A DNA stretch of 64,000 bases from Chamaecyparis obtusa (lineage: Eukaryota > Streptophyta > Pinopsida > Cupressales > Cupressaceae). Every line of letters starts with the position of its first letter. Within the stretch, counting starts at the first letter, position 1. Position numbers and translations under genes: made by a program. Location of the stretch: positions 207,495 to 271,494 of the forward strand of contig BSBK01002791.1 of assembly GCA_027943335.1 (NCBI GenBank), given 5' to 3'. Positions 10,281 to 20,966 of the stretch are shown here, in pieces. The notes beneath the pieces are model-generated. The model saw only the letters and a program-made list of their open reading frames with translations, did not search any database and was not told where the DNA came from.

Positions 10281-11363
10281 TCAAAGTAGGAACATAATGG
10301 ATTCTAAAAGATAGGAAGAAATATACCTCTTGCCCCCCAATCTAGAGGGGAAAAGAGAGTGAGGAGTAAAATTATGAATAAATATCAAAGGAGAAGTTTC
10401 TTTTCTCTTATATTTATAGACTAGATAATAAGGAGAAGGTACTTTGAAGAAGCTTTGCACATCATGAACCATAATTTGAACCTCAACATAAGTGTGGCAA
10501 GAACTAGGAATAGCAGATGGAAATTTAGGAATCGGATTAGGAAAGATAGGATTAGGATTAGGAAGTTTAGGAACCAGATTAGGAAAAGTATAGGAAGTGA
10601 TATGAATGTAAGACACAACTGGAGGAACACTTGGAACCACAGTTGGAAAAGGGGTCAAATAGATATAAGTAATACTATGGTAAGAATGTTGTGAGGTAGG
10701 ATCTTGATTTTCCATAAGATCACCACTAAGAGGAAGAGCGTTAAGGGAATGCATATCTTTTTCCACTAATGCCCCATCACTAGAAGGAATCCTAAATTGA
10801 GGTGAAGGATCTATAATGTCATCTTCTTTCGCATAAGAGAAGTGTGTTTTAGAGAATTCTTCACAAGGAGGAGATAAATCAATGTATTGATCCCAAATAG
10901 GAGGATTATCCATAATGGTTTCATAAGGAAGAGAGTAATCGATATTAAAATCCAAAGGTTCATCCCAAATAGGAGGAAGAGAGTAATCAACAATGAAATC
11001 CAAAGGTTCATCCCAAATAGGAGGATTATCATCCCTATCCATGAAGCACATTATAGGATCATCAAAACTCATTAAAGCTTGATCTCCATAAGGGAAAGAA
11101 GGTAAATTGTATTCTAAAGTAGGCTCATAGAAAAGATATAGATTAGGAGAAGAATTAACATCAATCCCTAATTCATCTTTGTAAAGGTCAATTGAAGAGG
11201 TTGTGGAGGAAGATGAAATAGGAATAGGATCAATGGAGATCTCATTCAAACAATTTTCATCTTCACTTCCATGTACCTCGTTAAGGTATCTATCTTCTTG
11301 AACAACAAAAGCCTCATCAAAGTACTCAAAACAAGAATCATACATATTGAATACTAAAAGCAT
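10281..11363 (-). CDS. Unknown 360-aa acidic repeat protein of element D
   Basis: An uninterrupted frame from a true ATG (MLLVFNMYDS) to TGA. It begins about 150 bases after the primer site, the position where gag would start. The N-terminal half is acidic and Ser-rich (DEAFVVQEDR, ISSSSTTSSIDLYKDEL). Residues about 110-165 hold three copies of a PPIWDEPLDFxxDYSLP-type repeat, the last ending in PPIWDQYIDLS. A proline-rich segment follows (PNPNPIFPNPIPKFPS, about 270-285), then a basic C-terminus. There is no zinc knuckle, protease, RT or integrase motif, signal peptide or clear membrane segment. It is the only long open frame in the element and has stayed open while its neighbours decayed, which argues it may be translated. 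The role is unknown; a gag-like structural or accessory role would be a guess. Confidence 0.6.
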   Translation of the reverse strand: MLLVFNMYDSCFEYFDEAFVVQEDRYLNEVHGSEDENCLNEISIDPIPISSSSTTSSIDLYKDELGIDVNSSPNLYLFYEPTLEYNLPSFPYGDQALMSFDDPIMCFMDRDDNPPIWDEPLDFIVDYSLPPIWDEPLDFNIDYSLPYETIMDNPPIWDQYIDLSPPCEEFSKTHFSYAKEDDIIDPSPQFRIPSSDGALVEKDMHSLNALPLSGDLMENQDPTSQHSYHSITYIYLTPFPTVVPSVPPVVSYIHITSYTFPNLVPKLPNPNPIFPNPIPKFPSAIPSSCHTYVEVQIMVHDVQSFFKVPSPYYLVYKYKRKETSPLIFIHNFTPHSLFPSRLGGKRYISSYLLESIMFLL

Positions 11364-11510
11364 GAAAATGTAAATGTTTTTGTATTTTTAAATAAATTTT
11401 GCAATTTTTTTTTTTTGGATTTTTGAAATTTAAATGCAAGAGCATAAAAGAAATCTAATCTTAATGCAAGAAAACAAATGATCTAACACCAAAAAGAAAG
11501 AGAGTAAGTA

Positions 11511-11524
11511 TGTCGGGTTCACCA
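11511..11524 (-). promoter_or_regulatory. Primer binding site candidate of element D
   Basis: Minus-strand TGGTGAACCCGACA lies three bases past the 5' LTR end. It begins with TGG, as a complement of a tRNA CCA tail must. I do not assign the tRNA. Confidence 0.55.
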
Positions 11525-12542
11525 AAATGAATAGTGGTAATTTAGAATCACCACTATTTGTGTATGTGTGTGGGGAAAATGTAAGATTCACTCCTAAATC
11601 TAAATTCCCAAAGGAGAGATCCAATTTGATCAACCAAGAGGTTAATACACAATTGAATCAATCTATGAAGAATATGAAAAAGAGAGAGAAACCCTATACT
11701 TCCCTACAGTTGGATTAAGCTTGAAATCTAAAATAATTGAAGTGCAAATACTAACCTTGAATTAGGGCAGATCTGGAAAATGCTAAATTATGGCTTCTAT
11801 GAACTTTCTAAAGATTCTGTCACCTGTTCTGGACTGGAAATGTCGAGGCGGACAAAACTCAAAAATCTTTTCTCCAAATTCACACAGGTCGACTTTGACC
11901 TTTTAAAACATCAAAGAACACATTATTTATTTGAAGTCCAATTCTGATTATGTTCACAGATCCTAAAAGATTGCCCAAAAGGGTATCCAAATTCACTCTC
12001 AGATCCAAGATTCCACACCTGTGCCTGCAAGAAAAATGGTTTTTTTGTTTGTTTGGGGGGTTTGGCTTGGTCAAACCCCGGTTTGGAATCAACCTTAATA
12101 TTGAAATTGAAATAGGAGAATGCTAGCAAGTTGTAGAAATGAATCTAACAATGAAGCTATGCAATTCAATAGATATGCTAATGTATTTGGAATGTAATCA
12201 AATATATTGATATGAAATCTTGAACATAACATAATCAAACCTCCATGATTGTATGCTTTGAAATCCACCTTGAGGAAACAATGATATGGATCTTGAAGAT
12301 GAACAAAGGATCTTGAAGGAAGATCAGACCACCATGGTGGCTAGATCTAGGGTTTGAATGATAGATCTTAAATGCTTGAACCAAATCCCTTCAATGGCTT
12401 GAATGCTTGAATCCTTGATCTTCAATGGAGAACTTGGATGAAGAAGAAGACTTGAATACTTGAATGAATGCTTGCTTGATCACCTTGAGAGCTTAAGTGC
12501 TTGATTGCAAAACTTGATGATGAAAATGAGAGAGGAAGGCAT

Positions 12543-12551
12543 CCTTTTATA
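12543..12551 (-). promoter_or_regulatory. TATA box in the element D 5' LTR
   Basis: Minus-strand TATAAAAGG, the likely core promoter driving the D transcript and its 360-codon ORF. Confidence 0.55.
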
Positions 12552-12756
12552 GTGATCTAGGGCACACTCCTCTAGATGGGCCACCTTGGAGAATTAAATC
12601 TAAATTAGGTCCTCACCTTTAGAAAATATACCTTGATTAAATACAATTAAAGGATTTACCATTTCGGAGCCTAAAACAGCTGACCCGGAGGCGGAGAAAT
12701 AATTATCCTGAAAGCCAAACTGTCGAAGATGATAATTTGAAATTCTGGTGGGAAGA

Positions 12757-12845
12757 GGTCAAGGTCGAGGTTGACCCTGACTTGGTCAGGTTTGAGATTG
12801 TCTCTGACCTAGTCAGGGTCGAGGTTGACATTGACCTCAAACCCT
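12757..12845 (-). repeat. Tandem GACCTAGTCAGGGTCGAGGT-type repeats in the D 5' LTR
   Basis: About three imperfect units of the same repeat as 7591-7712, one fewer than in the 3' LTR. Confidence 0.65.
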
Positions 12846-13194
12846 AATTTTGGTAGGATTTGCAGCAGACATTCCAGAAGATGCTAGAAATTGGGAAATT
12901 GATGTCTGAACAGGACTAGATGTCTGGAATAGATAGAAAATCCTCTGTTTGATGTGATGATGGACTAGGAGGTCTCATTTCTGAATCCTACCTAGAAAAT
13001 GGATCCATGGAAAAGAGAAAATGAGGAAAGTCCTTAAGACCTTAACCCTAATTTCACCTAGAATGAAGAAATCAAGTGCAGAGAAGAAGTGGAAGACAAG
13101 GGAGAATGCAAAGATGCCAATCATGACCCTAAACCACTTAATCAGAGGGCTAAACACTCTTAACATGGAAGTGCTTCTATTTTAAGATGATACA

Positions 13195-13199
13195 GCTTC
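13195..13199. repeat. Target-site duplication of element D, right copy (GCTTC)
   Basis: Identical to 6353-6357. Confidence 0.88.
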
Positions 13200-14723
13200 A
13201 ATCTCTAACAGAGGCTCATCAAAATCTAGTTGTGAATCAAGAGATGGCTCCAATATTTGACTCTGAAAAACTGATTGGGTAGGATCATGGGAAACCCTCT
13301 CAGCAAACCCAAACATAAAATCCCTATGAGGAAGCATTATAGTCAAGGTATCTACAATTTTCCCCACTAAAAGTTGAATCTCGCGAGAACCCCGGATGAG
13401 AGTACCCTTAGAAGCTCTGAATGGTCTCTCCTTCAAAACCAGACTCTCAAGAAAGTATTCCATAAATGCCTATGTGTAGTAGAAATTATATGAAGAAGCA
13501 TCAACCTGCTTCCCTGTAACCCAGAGATGATCCCTCTAAAACTATGGCACTATCAATTATTTATTGTTATCAGCTGTATGAGATGAAGTAATAAATTTCC
13601 TTATGATAGAAGGAAAAAAATCCCCATGAAAGCTCATCTCAAAATCAGATGATACCCTACCCAAGTCCTGTGAAGAAGAGGGAGTAGTGTCAGAAATTGA
13701 CACACAACTCTTTGAAGAATCAACTACTATCACATCAGGACTCTCAATAACCTATTCCACATTATCTGTCAGTGTGCTAACTACTAGAGGACCTGATACA
13801 ATAAGAAGCTCTATGTTGTCCACCATTGATTTACTCATCTCATGTGTAACTACTACAACTGTATCAAGGATGGATGTAATCATGTCCCCAACACATCCAT
13901 CACTACTAACTGTGGAATCTGACTCACCACCAACCAGTACTACTATATGCAACTAAATTGGATCTATGGTTGGCATAGACTAAACCCACTCCAACTCCAC
14001 ACTCACCTCTCCTAACTGTAATTGCGACTCTTGAAGAGACCATTGAGTTCCCTCTAAAGCCTCAAAAGTCATTGTGAGCTCCCAAGTAATCTCACTCACC
14101 TCCTCCTCTCTATCCATCAGTGCCTCATATGCCATACTCCCCCACTTAACTAGGTGATCTCGGTCGACTACCAAGTGTAAATAGTTCTATCTCAAAATCC
14201 TAACAATCTTCTGCAAAGAATGAATCTCTATCAGGGAAAGGTAACCACCACTATGCTCATCCATCATAGAATCACCCCAACCATAAAAAATCAACAGTTG
14301 ATGAGTGGTATCAAAATGCTCAAGAGTAGAAGTAATATCTCTCTCACCAACTCTCAACTAGCTAGTTACATGATGACTCCACACAATGGGTCTCCTATGC
14401 AAAATCTCAATTGCACTGTCCACACTATGGAAGGAAGTTGTATCCAACAAACTTCCCTCAAGATCATTGTATCTCTATGTACTATCATCCAAGCACACAT
14501 CTGTAAACTGAGTATTGACATCAAACTCATCCTCATCTACCCCCAAGGAAGCTGATGTTGAATTTGTCTCATCACAAAGCTCAGCTACCTCATCCTCTGC
14601 AACCACATGACAATCCAGATCCTGGGACCCATCCTCACTCACTAACAAGTCAGAGTCCTCCCCCAGGGTTTGATAAATCAAGCATGAATCACTATAGGTG
14701 GATTCATCCTCATGAGTCACCAA
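13195..14723 (-). pseudogene. Middle part of the unknown element C protein, broken frame
   Basis: Four open stretches on the minus strand (14723-14475, 14174-13980, 13952-13752, 13463-13195) all share one frame, separated by stops. They are best read as one ancestral coding region of about 500 codons. The composition is acidic and Ser/Thr/Val-rich (for example EEEVSEITWELTMTFEALEG, DMITSILDTVVVV). The segment YQTLGEDSDLLVSEDG near 14690 resembles YQTFGVDSTLSSDGDG near 14850, an internal repeat of the protein. At its downstream end the frame runs into the D insertion and resumes in phase on the far side (5740-6357). No known retroelement domain is visible. Confidence 0.55.
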
Positions 14724-14824
14724 ATAATAACCTCATCTCTAGAAGTGGAAGCCCTAGCTATAAAAAACTCCTATCACTCATATGCTTCCCTATCCTCATC
14801 TATGAGTCCCTATAAAAAAGGATC

Positions 14825-15777
14825 CTAGAACCCATCACCATCAGATGACAATGTTGAGTCCACACCAAAAGTCTGATATAAAAACCCAAAAACACAACAC
14901 CCATCATCCTCACTCTCAACATCAGAGGCATTTGTGATGCTAGTATCAACATCATTTATATGAGACCCCTCTGCTAACTCTGACTGTATACATGACTCAA
15001 TGTCATCACATGAATTTCCTACATTGTGGCATGAATCTATGTCACCTGACTCATCTGTAACACTCCCATCATGAGTGTCATCATTGGATAGCTCCATTCT
15101 CACATCCTCAATACAGGAAAAAACTACTATCTCTTGGACTGACTCCACACTGTGACTTCTATCATAAACATTAGAGCTGTCAGAGCTCATATACTCCTTG
15201 CAGTCCTCAAAGATAACACCATCATCTATGGTGTCAGAATCCATAGTGGTATCTACAACATCCTCCACACTCACACTATCCATGACATCAAAAATAGGCT
15301 CACATAAAAAATTGTTATTCTGCAAATCAAACCCTGTTTCACTAACTCTAATAGGCTCGAGATGTTGAAACTCGAGTACCACTATCTAACAACAAGACAT
15401 GCACATCCACATCCCTGTAAAGAGTCTCCAACATCATGTGTGCAAATATGACTAATGGTTGTCCTACCAAGAACAAGACCATCTCTGTACTTATCAATGG
15501 CTATTGAAAGCTCATCATGAAGATTTCTAGATGTCTCACGTGTGAGAACATTTCATTTCTCTTCCTCCAGTCTTCGTGAGGAAGACTTCCTGAAGAAGGA
15601 AACCATGAAACTAGTTGCCCTATCAACAGTGGCCAGATCTACAAGTTGGGCTTTTAGCCTTTCTTGTGTTTGCCTCAATTTTTCCATTTCATTTTCCAAG
15701 GCACTTGATTGTTTCATGACCTGTGTCACACTGCTCAACTAGTTTCCATATTTACTTGATTTTCTATATTTATCCAT
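14825..15777 (-). pseudogene. N-terminal part of the unknown element C protein, broken frame
   Basis: An ATG at 15777 (MDKYRKSSKYGN) lies about 85 bases past the primer site and is followed by a stop. Then comes a coiled-coil-like stretch (15738-15553: ALENEMEKLRQTQERLKAQL) ending in a basic SFFRKSSSRRLEEEK. After further stops and a frame change, 15382-14825 gives 185 acidic codons rich in Asp, Ser and Val. The position matches gag, and a coiled coil plus a basic patch is compatible with a multimerising, RNA-binding structural protein. However, there is no CCHC knuckle or recognisable capsid domain, so the assignment stays open. Confidence 0.55.
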
Positions 15778-15861
15778 TGCTGAAAATAAAGCTAGAGTGT
15801 TGATCACTCCAAAAAAATGTGTGAGCTCAATAAATTTTCAACCCAACAAGATGGCAGGAAA

Positions 15862-15875
15862 CCACTCTGATACCA
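15862..15875 (-). promoter_or_regulatory. Primer binding site of element C (initiator-Met tRNA type)
   Basis: Minus-strand TGGTATCAGAGTGG, one base after the 5' LTR. TGGTATCAGAG is the standard complement of plant initiator-Met tRNA, common in copia elements and several gypsy lineages. Confidence 0.85.
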
Positions 15876-15876
15876 C

Positions 15877-17221
15877 TATAGTATCCCCAACTAGGATATT
15901 GCCTCAAATCTGATTTTGGTTGTCAATTTTGAATGTTTGACATTTTGTTAAACACTTTGCGAGCAACCTCTATTTCGCTGTCTTTTATTTTCAGATTGTA
16001 TTTTCTTGCTTGGAATGGTTTCAAATGAAGTTTAAATGCTAGCAAATAATTATTAAGAAATCCATGCAAAGAACTGAAATACTAATGCAATCCCTTTTTA
16101 CCGTTTGAATTCATACATAAGATTTCTACATGTAAAATGTGCATCTACAGCCCATAGACATTTCTACAAACACTTGGCATGCATCATTTCACTTCTTTCA
16201 CCAAAGAAATGTTTACAAATATGTATACAATTACAAATATCAAATGTGCATCTCTAATATGAAATTGATGTTGTTGAAGGAACTAGACATAGCCTAGACA
16301 AAGGATGAGCTGCTTGGAAGGTGATCGCAGCTCCCTTGAAATTGAACACAGTCCAAGAAAAAATGTACGCAACCCTTCAATAACACACGATGGCTCATAC
16401 ATTTAACTCACAGCCATATTGGAATAAGATCATTGTTGTAACATATAAATTCATCACCATTTGAATGCAATTAGAGCCTACGTCTTGAAGCTCTCTTATA
16501 AGATCAAATTCAAAAGTTATTTCACTTCCTCAAATGATTGCACAATTGAAGAATCTCAGCTCTCCAATGACTAAAAACCAAAGGCCCTGGTTTCTTCTTC
16601 TCATAAACTTCATGAATTTCAAAAAGCATAAACAACATCCATGAAAAAGAACTCATGTGAGTCTTTTATAACTTTTGTGAGAGACTCACACACTTTTCCA
16701 GCCAATATGGGATAAATATACTTTTCCTTTCAATAATTCATTTACTCCAATATTTTAATTAATTACCCTGGCTTAAGCTTCTATGAATTAATTGAATAAA
16801 TTGCCCCTTCCAATGATGACTCAACCATCAACTTAAGTGAAATTATAAAGTTAAATTGTAACTTTATAATAAGTCATTTAATGATTTAATAATAATTTGG
16901 CCATTAAAATAATAATAATTCCCAAAATACTTATCCTTTAAATATGTCATCTGAAACAAGAGTCAAACCTATTATTTCTCCACGTGACCAAATGCACTTT
17001 CCAAAAAGGGTCCTTCTCGAACAACATCAAGCTTACCATAAATAGTAAACATGGCAAAAGTATAGCAAATGAAGTCTAAATGACGCCAAACCAAAGTATA
17101 CTGAATCCTAAACTAAATGCCCACCGAAAGAAACCCTCTATCCATCCTCATTAGCCTATGAGAGTCACATGATAGGCTAATTCATCCATAGTCATGGTTG
17201 TGTTAAAAAGAGGACATTACA
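15877..17221 (-). repeat. Element C 5' LTR
   Basis: 1,345 bp partner of 4398-5744; on the minus strand starts TGTAATGTCC and ends GGATACTATA. Confidence 0.88.
16671..16680 (-). promoter_or_regulatory. TATA box in the element C 5' LTR
   Basis: Minus-strand TATAAAAGAC, conserved between the two LTRs. Confidence 0.5.
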
Positions 17222-17386
17222 CCAATGCAAGGAATTTTCCAGCATTACAGGCAAACACAAGGAATTTTCCAACATCCTTCAACCAATATGAAGTCTTGAA
17301 ATAAGAATACATGTCAACCAAAAGACCTCTAAAACTTCGAATGATGCAATTGATAGGTTTTTAAAATCATTTCCTTCCCGTGAGTA

Positions 17387-17474
17387 ATTTGAAATGGCAG
17401 AGGGTGAGATTCAAACAGATGCCCAATCCAATTTGAAATGGCAGAGGGTGAGATTCAAACAAATGCCCAATCCA
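17387..17474. repeat. 44-bp tandem duplication
   Basis: ATTTGAAATGGCAGAGGGTG begins at 17387 and 17431; the two units differ by one base. Confidence 0.9.
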
Positions 17475-17640
17475 AGGCAGATGGGCAATATTAAGAGGCA
17501 TCGGTCCAAATCCAAAAAGGGGGGGGGGAAATTGTTGTATGAAACACAAGAAGCTGAGAAAAAGAAAAAAAGCTCAGCTGTGTAGGAGATGGGATGAAGG
17601 GCAGCGTAAGTGTGGGTATAGGTCAGAGAGATCCTTAAAA

Positions 17641-17770
17641 ATATGGAGTTGCTAGTGTCTGAGAGAGCAGAGGATGAATGTGCAGAGCTTAGGTTCTAAG
17701 TGAAGATATGGAGTTGCTAGTGTCTGAGAGAGCAGAGGATGAATGTGCAGAGCTTAGGTTCTAAGTAAAG
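17641..17770. repeat. 65-bp tandem duplication
   Basis: ATATGGAGTTGCTAGTGTCT begins at 17641 and 17706; the units are almost identical, so the duplication is recent. Confidence 0.92.
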
Positions 17771-18656
17771 AGAGTTTTCAGAGTTAGAGAAGCTACTGAA
17801 GACCACATCTGTCATAAGTATTTTCATTAGATTTGGTATCTCTAATCCCCAAAAATTTCATAGCATTAAGTTACTTCCCTATCAAATACAATAGAACTTA
17901 AACAACATTCCTAATTTTGACTGGTTTCAATGAGATCATTAAAATTATACAAATTTATGATATTGCTATTGAGATTGAACTCTGTAGTTTTTGAGTCAAC
18001 TTCATTGATTCATATTTCACGAGTAATGATTTATTTTTAATGATAATAAATTGAACACATAACTTTCATTTCATCTAAGTGTGAAAAACATGACGTTTCT
18101 CGTAAATCACCCATCCCAAAATATATATATATATATAGATTCGAATACAGTTAACCATAAAATTTCCCTACAATTTCAAATCGACCATCTAAACAAACCA
18201 AAACCCAAAACTTAGAATATAACACTTACTTCACTGTTCTCATTTCAATCAATCAAACGAGAATGAAAAAGGTACCAGTTAGAAGGAAGAAGACAGCATG
18301 GATTCACAGCCCTGGTGATATGACTTATGATCGGCTACATTGCATCTAGCCTCTGCACTTATCATTGGAAGTAAATAGAGAAAAAAAAGAGAAGAATGGA
18401 AAAGAGAAAACTAAACCCGTCTGAATCAGGTAAAGCGCTTTCCAGTGGTTTTGTGATTGAGTATAAATAGAATTTTTCAATTGCTCTGCTCACAACAAGA
18501 TAAGATGCCATTTCCGCTAATAATGTTTGTAAGCCGCTAAAATACAAGAGAAAGAGAGAGATTGATTCTGTACAGACCGTAGAATTTTTAGTCCGGGCCT
18601 TCCCCACGAGAATTTTCAAAATAAACATAACGTGCAGTGGACTTCAACTTTTATGG

Positions 18657-19200
18657 TAAACCAATTTTGTGAAGTTTTTGGAATAGACATTTATCATTTT
18701 TTGATGATATTCTTCAACACTCTCAGAGTTTCTTTATTGTTTACTTAATTATTTCTTTATTCTTGAACAAAAGATTAAGTACAGAAAGATATTTTACAGT
18801 GAAGTATGAAACATTATAGTCTAAATGAATTAACAAAGTGAATATTTCTGTATCAAAATTTTAATATGTAATAATAATATTTCTATAATCAATAATATAT
18901 ATAATAATATTTCTATAATCAATAATATATAATAATATTTCTATAATCAATAACATTTATCATAAACCAATTTTGTGAAGTTCTTGAAATAGATATTTAT
19001 CATTTTCTGATGTTCTTCAATATTATAAGAGTTTTTTTATTGTTTAGTTCATAAATATGTTCAACAAAAGATTACTTCCAATAATTAATGTAAAAAGATA
19101 TTTTACATTAAAGCGTGACATATAATAATCTAATAAATTGAGGAAAAGTCTTCTTTTTCTAAGTTTTTATGTATCAAAATCTTAATATTTAATAATAATA
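18657..19200. repeat. Diverged direct duplication of about 240 bp, offset 306 bp
   Basis: TAAACCAATTTTGTGAAG begins at 18657 and 18963. Similarity continues through TTTATCATTTT.TGATG and the run containing AAAGATATTTTACA. Confidence 0.75.
18873..18955. repeat. Three tandem units of AATAATATTTCTATAATCAA
   Basis: Units start at 18873, 18903 and 18931 (about 28-30 bp each). Confidence 0.88.
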
Positions 19201-19223
19201 AACATAATATTTATATAATCAAC

Positions 19224-19234
19224 AATACATAAAA
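19224..19234. repeat. Left target-site duplication of the ORF1-only LINE
   Basis: AATACATAAAA, repeated at 20967-20977 right after the LINE tail. Confidence 0.65.
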
Positions 19235-20966
19235 GGTTTAATGATGTGCTCCTGCTCCGCTCCGATTCAAACTAACACAGTTCCCGCCCATATCCATACG
19301 GGGCCCCCTAATCGTAATGCAGCTTCTTAAGCTACTCTGTCTATTGGGGCTTTTGCGCGTGCTGCTGGAGCTTCCTTTGCTGTGGTGTCTGATGGCTCTT
19401 TGCCTGTGGGTGCTGCTTCTGGACAGTTTTTTGTTGTGGCGGCTGGTGTTGAGGCTCATGGGATGTCTCAGATGTTGCTAGGGATTTCCCAAATGGCCTT
19501 CTCTGGTTCTCAAGTAGCTAAGGGGAGTTCATCAATTTCATATGCTGATGTGGCTACTTTTGAGGTAGGTATCTATGGCCCAGCCTCTGCTAGGTGTGAG
19601 GGATCTCATCCTTTGATGCTCCCTATTTCTGTAAGTACCCCCATCGTGATTAATCTTGATTCAGACACTATGGATGAGATCTTCAAAATTGCTGAGGATT
19701 TCTCCTCTACTGCTGCTATTTTTCATTTTAGGGGTTTCTGGCCCTCTCTTCTTGACTTCATGCTTGGATATCCAAACATTGGGAGCCCATCATAACTGAT
19801 ACAGTTCATATTTACCATGTGGCAAGGGGTTTTTTATTGTGAAATTTGAAAATGCTGCAGATAAGAACACTATTTTGTGTAACAGTTATTTCTCTTGGGA
19901 GGATTGGTTCCCCCTGATGGCCAAACCTTGGTATCAAGGGTTTGATCCTTTTTCTAAATCTTTTAATAAAATTTCCTCATGGGTAAGACTGTTGAATCTT
20001 CCCCTTCATCTCTGGCTGGACTCAGTCTTGGAGGTTGTGGGGGAGGCCATTGGAGATTTCCAAATGGTTGACTTGGATTCTTCTAATTTTTTTAAGATGA
20101 CGTATGCTCGTATTCTTTTGGAGGTTGATGTTTCTAAGAGTCTCCCAGAGAAGATTACTTTGGCTTCTTCAAAGGGATCTTGGACTCAGAGCTTTGATTA
20201 TGAGGGTATTCTTTTTAGATGCAGGAAATGTCACAAAACTGGCCATCTTGTAGCACGATGTTCTTCTGATAAGGTTAGATCAAAGAAATCACCTTCTTGG
20301 TGGTTGGGGGTTTCTAACCATCATTATACAGTTTGAAAAGTTTCCAAGGATGGGGATGTGGTTTATTTCTCTCCTCAGACTGATCATATAGTGCCTGATT
20401 CTACTGATGCTATCTTGGATGCTACAGATGTTGTCTTAGAGGTGACTTTGGTTTGGGATGTTAATGTTGCCCCTTCTGTTGCTGTTGTCTCTGTCCAGAA
20501 CATTGAGGCTATCTTTGGTTCAGCTGTCCTTGCTCCTACTGTTGTGGGTTTTGATGCTCATGTTTCACCTGGAAGGGTTTTGGGGGTTGGTGGTGGTGCT
20601 ACCCCTGTTCCTTCTGTGTTTTCTGATGTTGCTTGCCCTTTAGGGGGCTCTTCAGGTTTATCTTTGGATTGGCAAAAGGATGTTGAGAAGGTGGAGGATG
20701 GATGGACATCAGTTAAAGGAAAAAAAAGTCAAATTCTTCAAACCTTCATTTGATATGTCTTTACGTTCTCATAAGGATGGGCCAAAATGTAAATCTTGAT
20801 GGTCCTTTGTTGTGTTTAGATGGGCTGATTTTTGGTCCCTTTGTTAGGAACTATGGTTTGTTCCTATAGTTTGTTGGGTGGTGTTCCACTGTTGTTTTGT
20901 GATCTTTCAATGCTCTTTGTTCAAGGTTTTGGGTCCTTTCAAAACCTCATTTTACTTAATCAAAAT
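19235..20966 (+). mobile_element. ORF1-only LINE (half-LINE)
   Basis: A 1.73 kb insertion with a short GC-richer 5' leader, an ORF1-like coding region, a 3' UTR and a terminal TTACTTAATCAAAAT tail, flanked by an 11-bp direct repeat. There is no endonuclease or reverse transcriptase region between the ORF1 stop near 20753 and the tail, only about 210 bases of 3' UTR. The target duplication suggests it moved as a unit, using the enzymes of a full-length LINE. Confidence 0.65.
19382..20753 (+). pseudogene. LINE ORF1 protein (DUF4283 plus CCHC knuckle), frameshifted
   Basis: Three open pieces in two frames (19382-19795; 19839-20336; 20358-20753) make up one ORF1. The first ends in FRGFWPSLLDF and the second begins KFENAADKNTILCNSYFSWEDWF…; together these match the DUF4283 domain typical of plant L1-type ORF1. 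A CX2CX4HX4C knuckle, CRKCHKTGHLVARC, is at 20220-20261, as in zf-CCHC_4. The last piece is low-complexity and ends DGWTSVKGKKSQ, the usual basic C-terminus of these proteins. At least one frameshift lies at about 19760-19840 and a stop at 20334. ORF1 proteins bind the LINE RNA in ribonucleoprotein particles; this copy is dead. Confidence 0.78.

Larger units (their letters stand above)
6358..13194 (-). mobile_element. Element D: non-autonomous LTR retrotransposon nested in element C
   Basis: LTRs at 6358-8053 and 11528-13194 start TGTAT and end TTCA on the minus strand. They flank a 3.5 kb internal region, with a perfect 5-bp target duplication GCTTC outside. The minus strand shows a primer-site candidate TGGTGAACCCGACA three bases after the 5' LTR and a polypurine tract CTAAAGTGGGGGCTTAA before the 3' LTR. 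The internal region has one long ORF (10281-11363) and a repeat-rich 3' part, with no gag, protease, RT, RNase H or integrase, so it depends on another element. It inserted inside the C reading frame, so it is younger than C. Confidence 0.9.
11528..13194 (-). repeat. Element D 5' LTR
   Basis: 1,667 bp copy of 6358-8053; on the minus strand starts TGTATCATC and ends CTATTCA. Confidence 0.9.
4398..17221 (-). mobile_element. Element C: large non-autonomous LTR retrotransposon, interrupted by element D
   Basis: Two 1.35 kb direct repeats (4398-5744 and 15877-17221) bound the element. On the minus strand the right LTR is followed, after one base, by TGGTATCAGAGTGG, the common plant initiator-Met tRNA primer site. 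The left LTR is preceded by the polypurine run TTGGAAAGGGAGGAT. Without element D (6358-13194) and one copy of its target duplication, C is about 6.0 kb, of which 3.3 kb is internal. That internal part encodes one long broken reading frame and no recognisable gag, protease, RT, RNase H or integrase, so C would need proteins supplied in trans (LARD-type). No perfect target-site duplication is visible; TGCAAG occurs near both ends (4391-4396, 17226-17231) but not flush with the LTR edges. Confidence 0.85.
17222..19223. other. Unrecognised flank with local tandem duplications
   Basis: Apart from the repeats listed separately there is no recognised gene. A minus-strand frame at 18628-18362 contains a possible start (MASYLVVSRAIEKFYLYS…) of about 35 codons followed by a GT dinucleotide. 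It could be a first exon, but nothing supports it beyond that. A short (AT)n run lies at about 18121-18138. Confidence 0.4.

Noticed and set aside
10455..11075. Plus-strand Arg/Ile-rich ORFs opposite the element D ORF
   Set aside because: Reverse-strand readings of the repeats in the 360-codon ORF.
14220..14815. Plus-strand ORFs of 111 and 86 codons inside element C
   Set aside because: They are shadows of the minus-strand element C reading frame, which has the consistent frame and orientation.
4391..17231. TGCAAG as a target-site duplication of element C
   Set aside because: The two copies are not flush with the LTR edges (one and four bases away), so I treat it as chance or as a disturbed site.
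18362..18628. Host gene first exon (MASYLVVSRAIEKF…)
   Set aside because: Only about 35 plausible codons, with no matching downstream exon or recognised family; kept only as a note in the flank entry.
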